Shown: positions 32,328-41,849, numbered from the stretch's first letter. The stretch is 52,378 bases of DNA from Paenibacillus luteus (GCF_006542765.1 NZ_SKCD01000036.1:1-52378), one strand, 5' to 3'. Numbers and translations: made by a program. The notes: generated by a model from the sequence alone, not told the origin.

Positions 32328-34130
32328 ATGCGAACGGGTCTCAGCAATCCGATGACAAAAATGAACGTAAAGCAGCAATTAATTTTATTGTTTCTCGTTA
32401 TGGTAAGCCCGATTTTTTTATTGCATTCCTATGGCAACATGAAAGCGGAGCACTTGCTTAAAAATCATGTCACCAGCGCCTATGTCGAGCTGAGCAAGCA
32501 AAACTACACCGTCATCAAACGCGATATGGATACGATTAGCAAAATCACGACTACGATTATTCAAAACCCGATTACGCAGCAGCTCATTCCGCTGGAGAGC
32601 GATTCGGTTATCGAGCGGGTGCGCAAATACGATAAAGTCGACAAGCTGCTGGCAGGCAATTCAATCCCCCTCAACGGAGGAGAAGCGGTTTATTATTCGC
32701 TGTACATCTATGATCCGAATGATTATTATTTTTTCGCTCCAAAGCGTCAACTTATGCAGACCGGCGTTTATTTCTTCTCGGATTCGGAGAAGCCGGAATG
32801 GTTCGATAACGCTGTCAAATTAAAGAGCAAGGGCTATATGGAAATTATTGATTCCAATGTTGGCCTCTCGAGAATCAGCACACTTGCCTATATACGCGCC
32901 GTCAATAACGTTACTTATGGAAACGGTATCATTGGCGTGCTGGTTGCAACCAAAATGGATGTGAAAATTGCAGAGTCGCTCCGATCCGTCTCTCTCCCTG
33001 ACGGAAAGATTATGTTTACAGATTGGTCGAACCGCGTTTTGGCCGCAACGGACTCCAAGTTGATGGATACGGTACTGGAGCTTCCGCCCGAAATGGAGAT
33101 TGCCGAGGAGATGGAGGCCGAGGGCAGTTTTGACATCATGACGTCGGATTATATTTATGTGGTCAATTACAATCGGCTTCTGGACCACAAGCTGATCTAT
33201 CAAATTCCCGTCAGCTCGCTGCTGAAGCAGCAGAGTGAGCTCAAAAACGTCATTCAGCTTATTTCCGTTGCGTACATTTTGTTCGGCTGCGTCGTGATGG
33301 TATATTTCTGGCGCTCGCTGATGACACCGCTGCAAAGGCTGGCGCAGTTTGTCCGATCCTACGAACCGGGGAAGCTGGTGCCGGAGACGCCTGGGAAAGG
33401 AAGGAATGACGAGGTAGGCGTGCTTATATCTGCTTTATATGATATGGCCCGCAGGCTGAATGCGCTTATTCATTACAAGTACCATATGGACATCAAGCAG
33501 AAGGAATCGCAGCTGCAGCTGCTCTACCAACAGATTAATCCGCATCTGCTCTACAATACGCTGGAGAGCATTTATTGGAAGAGCTCACTTGAGGGCAATA
33601 CGGAATCGGCGGAAATGATCAAGGACTTATCGAAGCTAATGAAGATCGGCTTAAGCAGAGGAAGAGAGCTTATTCCGCTTGAAGAGGAGCTTGAGCACGC
33701 GTCTGCCTATGTCAGCCTACAGCAGAAGCGCTACAAATACGAGTTTCAGGTAACCTGGAGTATTTCGGATGCGGCACGCACGATTTTGATTCCGAAAATA
33801 TCGCTTCAGCCGCTGATTGAAAATGCCATCATCCATGGGGTCAAATTTATGGGAGAGGATGGCGAGATTCATATTTCCGCCATCGTAGAAGGCGAGAGGG
33901 TCACCATTAAAGTGGAGGATAACGGGCATAAGGAAGTCGATTATGCCACGCTTGAGAGGCTGCTTAACGGCGATAAGCCAGACCATACGATGGGGTATGG
34001 CATTCGCAACATCCAACAGAGAATCCAGCTTCATTTTGGCAATATGTATGGAATGTCCTATAAGCGCGGGGAAGCTGGCGGTACGGTAGTAACGATTATT
34101 TTGCCAACGACCCATGATGAACCGCTGTAA
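32328..34130 (+). CDS. YesM-like membrane sensor histidine kinase (locus 2)
   Basis: 600 aa. Helix 1 near 15-35 (QQLILLFLVMVSPIFLLHSY) and helix 2 near 303-325 enclose an extracellular sensor of about 265 residues, probably Cache-like. A HAMP linker follows, then the His_kinase block with the acceptor histidine in QINPHLLYNTLESIYW. The ATPase domain has NAIIHGV, VEDNG and GYGIRNIQQRI. It pairs with the YesN-type regulator encoded directly after it. Start ATG 32328 follows GCCGGAGGTG. It probably senses the glucan fragments or loaded binding protein of the transporter encoded downstream; that is inferred from position. Confidence 0.9.
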   Translation: MRTGLSNPMTKMNVKQQLILLFLVMVSPIFLLHSYGNMKAEHLLKNHVTSAYVELSKQNYTVIKRDMDTISKITTTIIQNPITQQLIPLESDSVIERVRKYDKVDKLLAGNSIPLNGGEAVYYSLYIYDPNDYYFFAPKRQLMQTGVYFFSDSEKPEWFDNAVKLKSKGYMEIIDSNVGLSRISTLAYIRAVNNVTYGNGIIGVLVATKMDVKIAESLRSVSLPDGKIMFTDWSNRVLAATDSKLMDTVLELPPEMEIAEEMEAEGSFDIMTSDYIYVVNYNRLLDHKLIYQIPVSSLLKQQSELKNVIQLISVAYILFGCVVMVYFWRSLMTPLQRLAQFVRSYEPGKLVPETPGKGRNDEVGVLISALYDMARRLNALIHYKYHMDIKQKESQLQLLYQQINPHLLYNTLESIYWKSSLEGNTESAEMIKDLSKLMKIGLSRGRELIPLEEELEHASAYVSLQQKRYKYEFQVTWSISDAARTILIPKISLQPLIENAIIHGVKFMGEDGEIHISAIVEGERVTIKVEDNGHKEVDYATLERLLNGDKPDHTMGYGIRNIQQRIQLHFGNMYGMSYKRGEAGGTVVTIILPTTHDEPL

Positions 34131-34161
34131 ACGGAAAGAGAGAGAAAGAGGAGGAATCGAT

Positions 34162-35499
34162 ATGTACAATATATTGATCGTGGATGACGAGCCATTGATT
34201 TGTGAAGGCTTAAGCAGCCTGCTGTCCGCATCGGGAATCAACTTGGCTAATGTATATACTGCCCATAGCGGGTATGAAGCACTAGATTATTTAAGAATTG
34301 AAGAAATTGATTTGCTTATAACGGACATCCAGATGGGTTCCATGAACGGCATTGAGCTCATGCACCAGGCGAAGCTGTTGAAGCCTTGGGTCCAGACGAT
34401 TATCATTTCCGCATACGAGACGTTTCAATATGCCCAAATGGCGATCCGACTTGGCGCGAAGGATTATATGATCAAGCCGCTGAACAATGACCAGTTTCTC
34501 GACTCGGTGAGGAATGTGCTGCTCAAAATGGATAAGCCGGCCGCAGCGGAGGATCAATTTCTGTCGAAGCTGCAGGAGCATTTTCATATGGAGGAGCCGC
34601 TTCCGAGGCGCACGGAGCTATTTAACCAGCTGCTCTCCGGCAAGGAGGAGACACCGGCTGCGCTTTCGAAGCTGCTCTATGAACGCTATGCGGTTAACTT
34701 GGCTGGCCCTTACTTTGCGGTTATTAAGCTGCGGCTGAATCTCGCGGTCAAGGATCGCCAAATTCCGGCGAGGGATGCGCTGCTGCTGCAATATGCCGCT
34801 CTGAATATTGCTAATGAGCTTCTAGACAAAGAATGGAACCATGCGGCCTTCTATTCCCCTAACCAGGAAATCAGCGTAATCCTTCAATGGGATGAGAGTG
34901 AATTCGGAGAGTCGAGCGTCAACAAAATCAATCAGCTGGATATGATCGGGCGCAGCCTTTACTACAATATACACAAATATTTAGGGCTGCACTGTGTCAT
35001 CGGCATTAGCCAGATCGTGCGCGGCATCGCATTTATGGAAATGCTGGGCGAGCAGGCACGCAAAGCGATTCTATGGAATAAGGAGCATCGCGACCATTAT
35101 GTGTTTTATTACGGCGATTTTAATTGGAGCACCTACACGCAGGACCCGACGGCGGAGGAACTCAGCGAGCAAAACAGCCTGATTGTCGAGAAGTCCAAGG
35201 CCTATATTGACCGGAATTTTGCCCAGAAGGGACTGACGCTGCATGAGGTTGCCCAGAAAAACCATGTCAGTCCAAATTACTTGAGCTATTTGTTTAAGAA
35301 GGATACCGGCTATAACCTGTGGGAATACGTCATCAAGCTTCGGATGGAGGAGAGCCGGAAGCTTATTCTTCATACGGATTTGCGGAGATACGAAATATCA
35401 GAGCGGGTCGGTTATGAATCGCCGGAGCATTTTAGCAAAATTTTCAAGAAATATTATGGCATGAGCCCAAGTGAGCTGAAGAAGGATGACAAGAAATAA
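34162..35499 (+). CDS. YesN-like response regulator, AraC-type (locus 2)
   Basis: About 445 aa from ATG 34162, since AGGAGGAATCGAT precedes it (an upstream in-frame ATG at 34114 lies within the kinase gene). The receiver domain has DDEP, the phospho-acceptor aspartate in LLITDIQMGSMNG, the ISAYETF switch segment and IKPL. The C-terminal AraC domain (LTLHEVAQKNHVSPNYLSYLF; VGYESPEHFSKIFKKYYGMSPSELKK) binds DNA. It is the best candidate to bind the 14-bp boxes near 32218, 35527, 37405 and 41850. It is co-transcribed with the kinase. Confidence 0.9.
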   Translation: MYNILIVDDEPLICEGLSSLLSASGINLANVYTAHSGYEALDYLRIEEIDLLITDIQMGSMNGIELMHQAKLLKPWVQTIIISAYETFQYAQMAIRLGAKDYMIKPLNNDQFLDSVRNVLLKMDKPAAAEDQFLSKLQEHFHMEEPLPRRTELFNQLLSGKEETPAALSKLLYERYAVNLAGPYFAVIKLRLNLAVKDRQIPARDALLLQYAALNIANELLDKEWNHAAFYSPNQEISVILQWDESEFGESSVNKINQLDMIGRSLYYNIHKYLGLHCVIGISQIVRGIAFMEMLGEQARKAILWNKEHRDHYVFYYGDFNWSTYTQDPTAEELSEQNSLIVEKSKAYIDRNFAQKGLTLHEVAQKNHVSPNYLSYLFKKDTGYNLWEYVIKLRMEESRKLILHTDLRRYEISERVGYESPEHFSKIFKKYYGMSPSELKKDDKK

Positions 35500-35526
35500 G
35501 ATGAAGTAAAAATAGCTATCATTGCC

Positions 35527-35540
35527 TTAGATATGCACAT
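35527..35540 (+). promoter_or_regulatory. 14-bp locus-2 box upstream of the permease genes
   Basis: TTAGATATGCACAT, 12 of 14 bases identical to TTAGAAATGCACAT or its variants elsewhere in the locus. A TATAGA -10 candidate lies at 35571-35576. Confidence 0.55.
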
Positions 35541-35604
35541 TACCAGCTGGCCCCCTTGCTTCTAAAATGGTATAGAGCGATAGAAAAGAAAAGAGGGAAA
35601 CCGA

Positions 35605-36528
35605 ATGAACCAACCAGTTGCAGTAGGCGAGCCGCTCGATACCCAGGTACAGAGGAAGGCTGGCAGGTGGAAAAAGCATATCTCAGGTTATTTATTTCTG
35701 CTGCCGGCAGCCATCATTTTTATTTTATTTTTATGGGTGCCGATTACGAAGGGGATTATTTACAGCTTTTACACGATTGATTTTGTCAAAGGAAACGAGT
35801 TTGTTGGGTTAGAAAATTACAAGACGATATTTAATGACCCCGATGTATGGATCGGCGTGAAAAATACGCTTTATTACATGTTTTTATGTCTCGTCATTGG
35901 TTTTTGGGTACCGATCCTGTTCGCCATCGCAATCTCGGAGCTGCGCCGTTTTCAAGGTTTTGTTCGCGTAGCGGCGTATTTGCCCAATGTCATACCAGCC
36001 GTTGTGCTGTATGGGCTATGGAGATGGTTCTATGACCCGGTCGGCCCGATTAACGGCTTGCTGACGCAGACAGGCTCCGACCAAATCGCGTTCCTGACCA
36101 ACCGGAGCTGGTCGATGATCTCGCTTGTCATCATGGAAACCTGGCAGCAGTTCGGGTCAGGCATGCTGATTTATTTGGCCGCCGTCCTTAGTATTCCTAG
36201 GGATTGGTATGAAGCGGCAGAAATTGACGGCGCGGGCATCTTCCGCCGGATATGGCATATTACGCTTCCTTCGATTCGCGGCCTTGTGCTGCTGTTGTTC
36301 CTGCTGCAGCTGATCGCTACTACCCAAGGCTTTCAGTCCCAGCTTGCCTTGCTGGATGGCGGCCCGAACAAGGCGACGCTTACGTACTCGCTGCTTATTG
36401 TTAAGTACGCTTTCACGCGGCTGGATTATGGTGTTGCGTCTGCACTAGGCGTGCTGATGTTCCTTGTTCTGGGCGGATTGGCACTCGTGCAATTCAAGCT
36501 GAACAACAAGGAGGCTGGCAAATCATGA
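35605..36528 (+). CDS. CUT1 sugar ABC transporter permease (MalF/UgpA type)
   Basis: 307 aa with six predicted helices after a short hydrophilic N-terminus. The EAA loop EAAEIDGAGIFRRIWHITLP (about 207-226) contacts the shared ATPase. ATG 35605 follows an AGAGGGAAACC purine run. It overlaps the next permease gene by 4 bases (ATGA), so both are made together and form the importer channel, with the lipoprotein at 37508-38962 as binding partner. No ATPase gene is present. Confidence 0.9.
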   Translation: MNQPVAVGEPLDTQVQRKAGRWKKHISGYLFLLPAAIIFILFLWVPITKGIIYSFYTIDFVKGNEFVGLENYKTIFNDPDVWIGVKNTLYYMFLCLVIGFWVPILFAIAISELRRFQGFVRVAAYLPNVIPAVVLYGLWRWFYDPVGPINGLLTQTGSDQIAFLTNRSWSMISLVIMETWQQFGSGMLIYLAAVLSIPRDWYEAAEIDGAGIFRRIWHITLPSIRGLVLLLFLLQLIATTQGFQSQLALLDGGPNKATLTYSLLIVKYAFTRLDYGVASALGVLMFLVLGGLALVQFKLNNKEAGKS

Positions 36529-37397
36529 AAAGCTTGGAGAGAGGCATATTATCCAGCTACGATTATCGCAAAAAAACGAATAAGCTTGGTTTTCTAATCG
36601 CAATTATCGTCATTATCGTTATGGTCGCGTCTATGATTTATCCGGTATTGACCGCTTTGTTCAATGGCTTAAAGACTAATGTAGAAGCGAACTCATTTCC
36701 GCCGCGCTTGCTCCCTACCGAATGGCATTTCGACAATTACAGCAAGGGCTGGGAGTTTATGAACCTGCCGCTGTTTTTGAAAAACACGCTTATGATCTTT
36801 GGCGGCAACATGGTGATGACCGTGGTCGTCTTGGGATTAGCGGCTTTCAGCCTGTCGAAGCTAAATGTGCCTTACCAGCGCGGCATTTATTTTTTCTTTA
36901 TGATCACGCTGTTCATCCCGCCAAGCACGTACATCATCCCGAATTTCCTGAACCTGAAGGATTTAGGATTGCTCAATACGTATGCCGCGTTCTGGCTGCC
37001 GGCGGGTGCGAGCGCTTTTTACTTGCTGCTTCTGAAAAACTTCTTTGATGGCATCCATCACGAAATGATCGAGGCGGCGCGCATCGATGGAGCGTCTGAT
37101 TGGAAAAGTTTCAGCCTCATCGTGCTGCCGCTGTCGATTCCGATTTTTTCCACGCTCGCGATATTCGTCTTCTCCACGGCATGGAATGATTGGTTTTGGC
37201 CATCCCTGGTCATGCACAGCGATAGTAAATATCCGCTGGCGACAGCGGTATACAAATACGTCATCAGCGCGCAAAGGCTGAATCTTAACATTCGTTTTGC
37301 GATTCTGACGATGGTCATGCTGCCGCCGATCGTTGTCTTTCTAACGTTCCAAAAATTCATCATGCGCGGATTACAACTCGGTGGCGTGAAGGGATAA
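36525..37397 (+). CDS. CUT1 sugar ABC transporter permease (MalG/UgpE type)
   Basis: 290 aa, six predicted helices. The EAA loop EAARIDGASDWKSFSLIVLP lies at about 184-203 and the protein ends RGLQLGGVKG as usual for the MalG branch. Start ATG 36525 overlaps the preceding stop codon, showing translational coupling. It is the second half of the transporter channel. A regulatory box (37405) and a separate promoter region follow before the binding-protein gene. Confidence 0.9.
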   Translation: MKSLERGILSSYDYRKKTNKLGFLIAIIVIIVMVASMIYPVLTALFNGLKTNVEANSFPPRLLPTEWHFDNYSKGWEFMNLPLFLKNTLMIFGGNMVMTVVVLGLAAFSLSKLNVPYQRGIYFFFMITLFIPPSTYIIPNFLNLKDLGLLNTYAAFWLPAGASAFYLLLLKNFFDGIHHEMIEAARIDGASDWKSFSLIVLPLSIPIFSTLAIFVFSTAWNDWFWPSLVMHSDSKYPLATAVYKYVISAQRLNLNIRFAILTMVMLPPIVVFLTFQKFIMRGLQLGGVKG

Positions 37398-37404
37398 GCA
37401 GTTC

Positions 37405-37418
37405 GTAGACATACACAT
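37405..37418 (+). promoter_or_regulatory. 14-bp locus-2 box upstream of the binding-protein gene
   Basis: GTAGACATACACAT, matching the locus consensus TAGANATRCACAT. A TATGAA or TATGAT -10 candidate follows 26 or 43 bases later. It suggests an extra promoter so that the binding protein is made in excess. Confidence 0.5.
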
Positions 37419-37507
37419 GATCGGAATAAGAATACACCTCGTGGTATGAAAACGCCTCCTTTATGATGAGGATGTAGCGAAAATACGAAATGAGAAGGGG
37501 AATATCA

Positions 37508-38962
37508 ATGCTAAAGAAAAATGTAGCGGTCATGATTTGTATGGTTATGCTATGCTCCATCTTGGCTGCTTGCAGTGGAGGCAACAACGGCGGCAATGCG
37601 AAGGAAACCGATAAACCGACAAATGCCGCAACGAACAACGCAGGTTCCAAGGAAACGGATCCTCCGAAAGAAGATATTAAAGACAAAAAAATTACAATTA
37701 GCATCTATTATCCTTTGCCTGACCAAGTGGAAAACCGCAAGCTGGAAGACGATAAGATCAAACGTTTCAATGAAGTCTATCCGAACGTAGAAATCGTGAA
37801 GAGCGACTGGCACTACAACCCAAGTGAAATCGGAATCAAAATGGCAGCTAACGAAGCGCCAACCTTCTTCAACACTTGGGCAACGGAAGCGAAGTTTTTG
37901 CAAGAGCGCGGCTGGGTAGCTGATATTACAGAGCTATGGGATGCTTATCCGTACAAAGATCAAATCAACCCGGTATTGCAAAGCCAATTCATCATTGACG
38001 GCAAAGTGTTCGGCGTTTCCCAGAAAGCTTATGTAACGACTACAGTCGTCAACAAGAAGCTGCTGGATGAGAAGGGCGTTCCTGTTCCTTCGTACGACTG
38101 GACTTGGGACGATATGTACAACACGGCTAAAGCGGTTGCCGATCCGAAAAAAGGGATCGCAGGCATCGCGCCAATGGGCAAAGGAACGGAAGCAGGCTGG
38201 AACTGGACGAATTTCTTGTTTGAAGCAGGCGGCGAGGTCCAAAATGTTGCCGATGGCAAAGTAACGGCAACTTTTAACTCTCCAGCAGGTTTGAAGGCAC
38301 TTGAGTTTTACAACAAGCTTAGATGGGAAGCGAATGCGATTCCGCAAGACTGGGCACTTGGTTGGGGAGATGCGGTTGGCGCATTCGGCCAAAGCCGTAC
38401 GGCAATGGTTATTGCTGGGGCAGAGGGCGTACTTGAGCAAGCGCTTAACCAAGGCGGGCTGAAGCCTGAGGATGTACTGACATTCCCGATGCCAGCAGCT
38501 GAGAAAGGCGGCAAGCATACGGGCGTTCTCGGCGGAGATTACTTGGTCATCAACCCAAATGCAACGAAGGATGAGCAAGACATGGCCTTCCGTTACATCA
38601 CATTTGATTATTTCACGGATAAAGGTCTAGAATCGCTAGAAACGGATATTCAAAAACGTCAAACGGAAGGCAAATTCTTTATTCCGCCGCAAATGAACTA
38701 CTACAGCCCAAGTTCGGAATACGGACAAAAAGCGCAAGCGATCTTCGATAAGTACGATAACGTCTACAAATACAATGCTGAATCCGATGCCCTGCTTGAC
38801 GGCAAACCGGAAGCGCAATACAACACACAGGATTATTACGGGGAATTAACAAATGTCCTGCAGGAGGTATTCTCCACAAAAGGAGCGGACCTTCAAGGCC
38901 TGTTAGACAAATCGGCCAAGGTTGTACAAGAGAAATTTTTTGATTCCATTAAAGTAGAATAG
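37508..38962 (+). CDS. Cluster-1 sugar-binding lipoprotein of the ABC transporter (locus 2)
   Basis: About 484 aa from ATG 37508, which follows AGAAGGGGA; the ATG at 37490 overlaps that site. A lipoprotein signal ends SILAAC with the lipidated cysteine at 22, then an Asn/Lys-rich tether. The mature protein has the MalE-like layout with KITISIYYPLPDQVENR at the start, PNVEIVKSDW, tryptophan-rich binding segments (YDWTWDDMYNTAKAV; GWNWTNFLFEAGG) and LGGDYLVINPNATK. It delivers sugars to the permeases encoded just upstream. Aromatic stacking residues suit an oligosaccharide ligand; given the glucanase in the regulon, alpha-glucan fragments are a reasonable guess. Confidence 0.9.
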   Translation: MLKKNVAVMICMVMLCSILAACSGGNNGGNAKETDKPTNAATNNAGSKETDPPKEDIKDKKITISIYYPLPDQVENRKLEDDKIKRFNEVYPNVEIVKSDWHYNPSEIGIKMAANEAPTFFNTWATEAKFLQERGWVADITELWDAYPYKDQINPVLQSQFIIDGKVFGVSQKAYVTTTVVNKKLLDEKGVPVPSYDWTWDDMYNTAKAVADPKKGIAGIAPMGKGTEAGWNWTNFLFEAGGEVQNVADGKVTATFNSPAGLKALEFYNKLRWEANAIPQDWALGWGDAVGAFGQSRTAMVIAGAEGVLEQALNQGGLKPEDVLTFPMPAAEKGGKHTGVLGGDYLVINPNATKDEQDMAFRYITFDYFTDKGLESLETDIQKRQTEGKFFIPPQMNYYSPSSEYGQKAQAIFDKYDNVYKYNAESDALLDGKPEAQYNTQDYYGELTNVLQEVFSTKGADLQGLLDKSAKVVQEKFFDSIKVE

Positions 38963-38976
38963 TTGGTGGGAAAGGG

Positions 38977-39064
38977 CAGTCTTTCAAGTGACTCACCTTG
39001 CTTGAAAGACTGTTCAACAAAAATAGGACAGAGCAGGATTTAACAGCTGCTCTGTCCTATTTTT
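38977..39064. terminator. Two hairpins, the second a bidirectional terminator
   Basis: CAGTCTTTCAAG (38977-38988) pairs with CTTGAAAGACTG (39001-39012). Then AAAAATAGGACAGAGCAG (39019-39036) pairs perfectly over 18 bp with CTGCTCTGTCCTATTTTT (39047-39064). The A and T flanks let the second hairpin end both the binding-protein transcript and the converging YiaA-like transcript. Confidence 0.85.
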
Positions 39065-39095
39065 GTTTTGCGTATACGTTCTCTTGTATCTCTTT

Positions 39096-39596
39096 CTACG
39101 CTTCAAACTCCTCATTGGCACTTGTATGAATGCTGTCTTCCTCATTATCGCGAATCGTTTTTTGCAAAACAAGGCAAGCGACAATCAGGAAAGCGCCGGC
39201 TATTGCATAATAGCCTTTCACATAAAGCGGCTCTTCAAGCACATAAATCCCGATGTATTGCGCTAGAACCGCGAGGATAAAGCCGGCCCAAGCCATGAAT
39301 GTAAAAGCGCTGGTGTTCCGGTTTCTGTAGCCTGGGTTGTATTCTTTAAGAAATTTATCTTCGTCATTGTCACGCGCAACCTTTTGCAGTAGGAACGAAG
39401 TGATAATTAAGAGAACGCCGGTTACAGCGTAATAGCCTTGTACGGACATAGGCTGCTTGAGCGTATAAATGCCGATGAATTCAAATCCGGCTGCGAGCAG
39501 AAAGGCGGCCCAAGCCATGAAGGTGTAAGTTGGTGTGTTGCGGCGGCGGTAAAAGTTGGCTGGTTTGCGAACATGCATCGTTTCCATTTTTTCCAT
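39096..39596 (-). CDS. YiaA/YiaB-family membrane protein, duplicated domain
   Basis: About 166 aa from ATG 39596, which has GGGAGGG at good distance; the frame is open far upstream, but that part is not protein-like. It contains two copies of one module of about 60 residues: YRRRNTPTYTFMAWAAFLLA then GYYAVTGVLLIITSFLLQKV and RDN-ED, and again YRNRNTSAFTFMAWAGFILA, GYYAIAGAFLIVACLVLQKT and RDNEED. Each has two hydrophobic helices, so four in all, as in YiaA/YiaB-type inner membrane proteins of unknown function. It is divergent from the iron-regulated gene, with Fur box and promoter between. Confidence 0.85.
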   Translation of the reverse strand: MEKMETMHVRKPANFYRRRNTPTYTFMAWAAFLLAAGFEFIGIYTLKQPMSVQGYYAVTGVLLIITSFLLQKVARDNDEDKFLKEYNPGYRNRNTSAFTFMAWAGFILAVLAQYIGIYVLEEPLYVKGYYAIAGAFLIVACLVLQKTIRDNEEDSIHTSANEEFEA

Positions 39597-39713
39597 TTGT
39601 GAAGCCCTCCCGAACCGTGTTGTTGTTGATGTCTTTAGTTTACAGCATATTCCTATTCCCGTAAGTACCATCTTATTGTAGTACCAGGTGCTAGGAAGAT
39701 AACCAAAAATGAA

Positions 39714-39742
39714 TTGACATTGAGAATCATTATCATTAATAT
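39714..39742 (+). promoter_or_regulatory. Promoter with Fur box before the AraC-type gene
   Basis: TTGACA (39714-39719), a 17-bp spacer and TAATAT (39737-39742) make a near-ideal sigma-A promoter. The spacer holds TGAGAATCATTATCA (39721-39735), which matches the 7-1-7 Fur box TGATAATNATTATCA at all but one position. Iron-repressed transcription follows. Confidence 0.85.
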
Positions 39743-39792
39743 GTTTTATAATGTCTATTCGGAAAGCAAGCATTGAGGAGTTGGAGCGGAAG

Positions 39793-41724
39793 ATGGATTG
39801 GAATGATCATGTGAAATGCTGGAACTACGCCTCCAGTAAAGTGCTGGATATTCGTCACCATAGGCTGAAGCCTGGCGAGAACGTAAACGCGTACTTGCTG
39901 CCTGCCAGCGGATTTTTGTACACGGTTAAAGGGCAGGCGCAAGTGCTGCTGGACAGGAAGCCCTACGCGACGGATCAGTTTCGTTTGCTGCATGGAGGCA
40001 AGGGCATGTGCTTGGATATTTTAATAGCGGAGGAAGAATTCGAATATTATCTCATATTCTACAAGGCAACGATTCCAGTGCCTTGCAGCCAAGCAATATT
40101 AACTTTGCTTGAGAATCAGAAGCCGTTTGCACGATCCTACGGAGTTGCTCCGCAAAATTCGATTGTATTGTTTAAGAATCTTAGGGTTATGGAGGAAGAA
40201 TGGCGAGTATCAAAATCTTTGGAGCGGCTGCATGTGAATGCATTATTCCAACGGTTTGTTTATGAGGTGATGCGACAGCTTCAGCTTTATGGGGATTTCC
40301 CCGTGAAAATAGCGCTTGGCGAACAAGCCCAGCGGTATATTCATGATCATTACAGTGAGCAGATTACGCTGGAGCAGCTGGCGCAAAGCTTAAATTATAG
40401 CGCGAAAAATCTATCGAAGGTGTTTAAACAAGAAACCGGATACAGCGTTATCGATTATGTCATTCAAGTGAGAATCAATCATGCCAGAGAGTTGCTGTGG
40501 CAAACCGATGCGACGATTCAGGAGATTGCCGAAAGCGTGGGGTATTTCGACCGTTTATATTTCACCCGGATTTTCAAAAAACATGCTGGCATATCTCCCG
40601 GCCATTTCCGGCGACACAAGCAAGGAGAAGAGAGAAACGAAGCCGATCGTCTATACAGATGGAGCCGATCGTCCATTGTTCGGGGCAAACTGCGGAAGTA
40701 CAATGGTGATGGTTATGATAATCATTATCAATTAAGAGGAGAGAAAAACTTGACCATGTACAAAGGTTTGAAATTATCTATGGCAGCCACGCTTTTATTG
40801 TGTTTTGCCTTAATGATGAGCGCTTGCTCAACGGGAAATCTGGGCACGGGGACAAGCAACGTGGCAGCACAAGCAACCGCTAGCGCAACCGAGGCTCCGG
40901 CACAGACCAGAATGGTTGCTACAATTAAAGGGGATATCGAAATTCCGGATCAACCGCAGCGGATCGTCGTTGATTTATATTTAGGCAGCTTCATTGCTTT
41001 GGAGGTCACGCCGGTCGGAACGCCAGAGCTTAATTTGAAAAATCCGTATTTTACGGAGGCGCTTGCCGGCGTGGAAAATATCGGGGAATATGAAAGTGTA
41101 TCGCTCGAAAAAGTCATTGATTTGCAGCCGGATTTGATAGTGACGGGGAATGAAGAGGCGTATGCAGAATTTAGTAAAATCGCGCCTACGATATTGGTCC
41201 CTTATGGGGAATTGAAAAATGCGCATGAAGAGCTTGCTTTTTTCGGGAAAGTGCTAGGCAAGGAAACGGAGGCAGAGGCTTGGCTGGCTGATTATGACAG
41301 ACGCATTGCCTCAGCTAAACAGAAGGTAGAGAGTGTGATCCCAAGCGAGGCTACCGTTTCCGTCATGCAGGATTGGGGCAAGAACACGGGGGTGTTCGGC
41401 GATAACTTTGGCAGAGGCGGACAAGCCGTTTACCAGGCGCTTGGCCTGAAGCCGCCGGCTAAAGTGGCCGAGCAGCTAATGAAAGAACAGATCGTGGAAG
41501 TATCAGGTGAAGTATTATCTGACTTTGCGGGGGATTACATCGTTTTGACTACCGACACGCTTACGCTCGCGGATTTGAAAGCAGACCCGATCTGGAAATT
41601 GCTTGATGCAGTGAAAAATGACCGGGTTTATATTTGGACGCATGATCGCTCTTGGTATTTTGATCCCATTGCCACCCTTTCCCAAACAGAGGAATTGGCG
41701 GCATGGCTAACAGGAGAGAAATAG
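39793..41724 (+). CDS. AraC-type regulator reading in frame into a siderophore-binding lipoprotein
   Basis: One open frame encodes what look like two proteins. Residues 1-280 form an AraC-type regulator: a cupin-like sensor part, then the DNA-binding domain (ITLEQLAQSLNYSAKNLSKVF; VGYFDRLYFTRIFKKHAGIS). Residues 322-345 are a complete lipoprotein signal peptide ending MMSAC, followed by a TroA/FhuD-type ferric-siderophore-binding protein (RIVVDLYLGSFIALEVTPVG, LQPDLIVTGNE). Bacillus Btr is a known AraC/binding-protein fusion, but it has no internal signal peptide. Here the join also contains a perfect Fur box (40716) and a ribosome site (AAGAGGAGAG at 40734) six bases before TTG 40750, so the second part is probably made separately. 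ATG 39793 is preferred; an ATG at 39751 sits at the transcription start. Confidence 0.8.
   Translation: MDWNDHVKCWNYASSKVLDIRHHRLKPGENVNAYLLPASGFLYTVKGQAQVLLDRKPYATDQFRLLHGGKGMCLDILIAEEEFEYYLIFYKATIPVPCSQAILTLLENQKPFARSYGVAPQNSIVLFKNLRVMEEEWRVSKSLERLHVNALFQRFVYEVMRQLQLYGDFPVKIALGEQAQRYIHDHYSEQITLEQLAQSLNYSAKNLSKVFKQETGYSVIDYVIQVRINHARELLWQTDATIQEIAESVGYFDRLYFTRIFKKHAGISPGHFRRHKQGEERNEADRLYRWSRSSIVRGKLRKYNGDGYDNHYQLRGEKNLTMYKGLKLSMAATLLLCFALMMSACSTGNLGTGTSNVAAQATASATEAPAQTRMVATIKGDIEIPDQPQRIVVDLYLGSFIALEVTPVGTPELNLKNPYFTEALAGVENIGEYESVSLEKVIDLQPDLIVTGNEEAYAEFSKIAPTILVPYGELKNAHEELAFFGKVLGKETEAEAWLADYDRRIASAKQKVESVIPSEATVSVMQDWGKNTGVFGDNFGRGGQAVYQALGLKPPAKVAEQLMKEQIVEVSGEVLSDFAGDYIVLTTDTLTLADLKADPIWKLLDAVKNDRVYIWTHDRSWYFDPIATLSQTEELAAWLTGEK
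40716..40730 (+). promoter_or_regulatory. Perfect Fur box inside the joined ORF
   Basis: TGATAATCATTATCA is an exact 7-1-7 Fur box. It lies 34 bases before the internal TTG start of the lipoprotein part and just before its ribosome site, where an operator of an independent promoter would be. A TATGAT -10 candidate overlaps its left edge (40714-40719). Confidence 0.85.
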
Positions 41725-41849
41725 AAGCCGTTTGCAGCCTCTGTCTTAGGACGGGGGCTTTTTTTTTAGGTTTAAGCATGCGAGCGAGGAGGGAGAGAAA
41801 AGGCAGAAGCTTTTAATATCAGGTATTCGTAATATATCACCTACTTTAT

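Noticed and set aside
32820..33335. Minus-strand ORF inside the second kinase gene
   Set aside because: Shadow of a strongly supported YesM-type gene.
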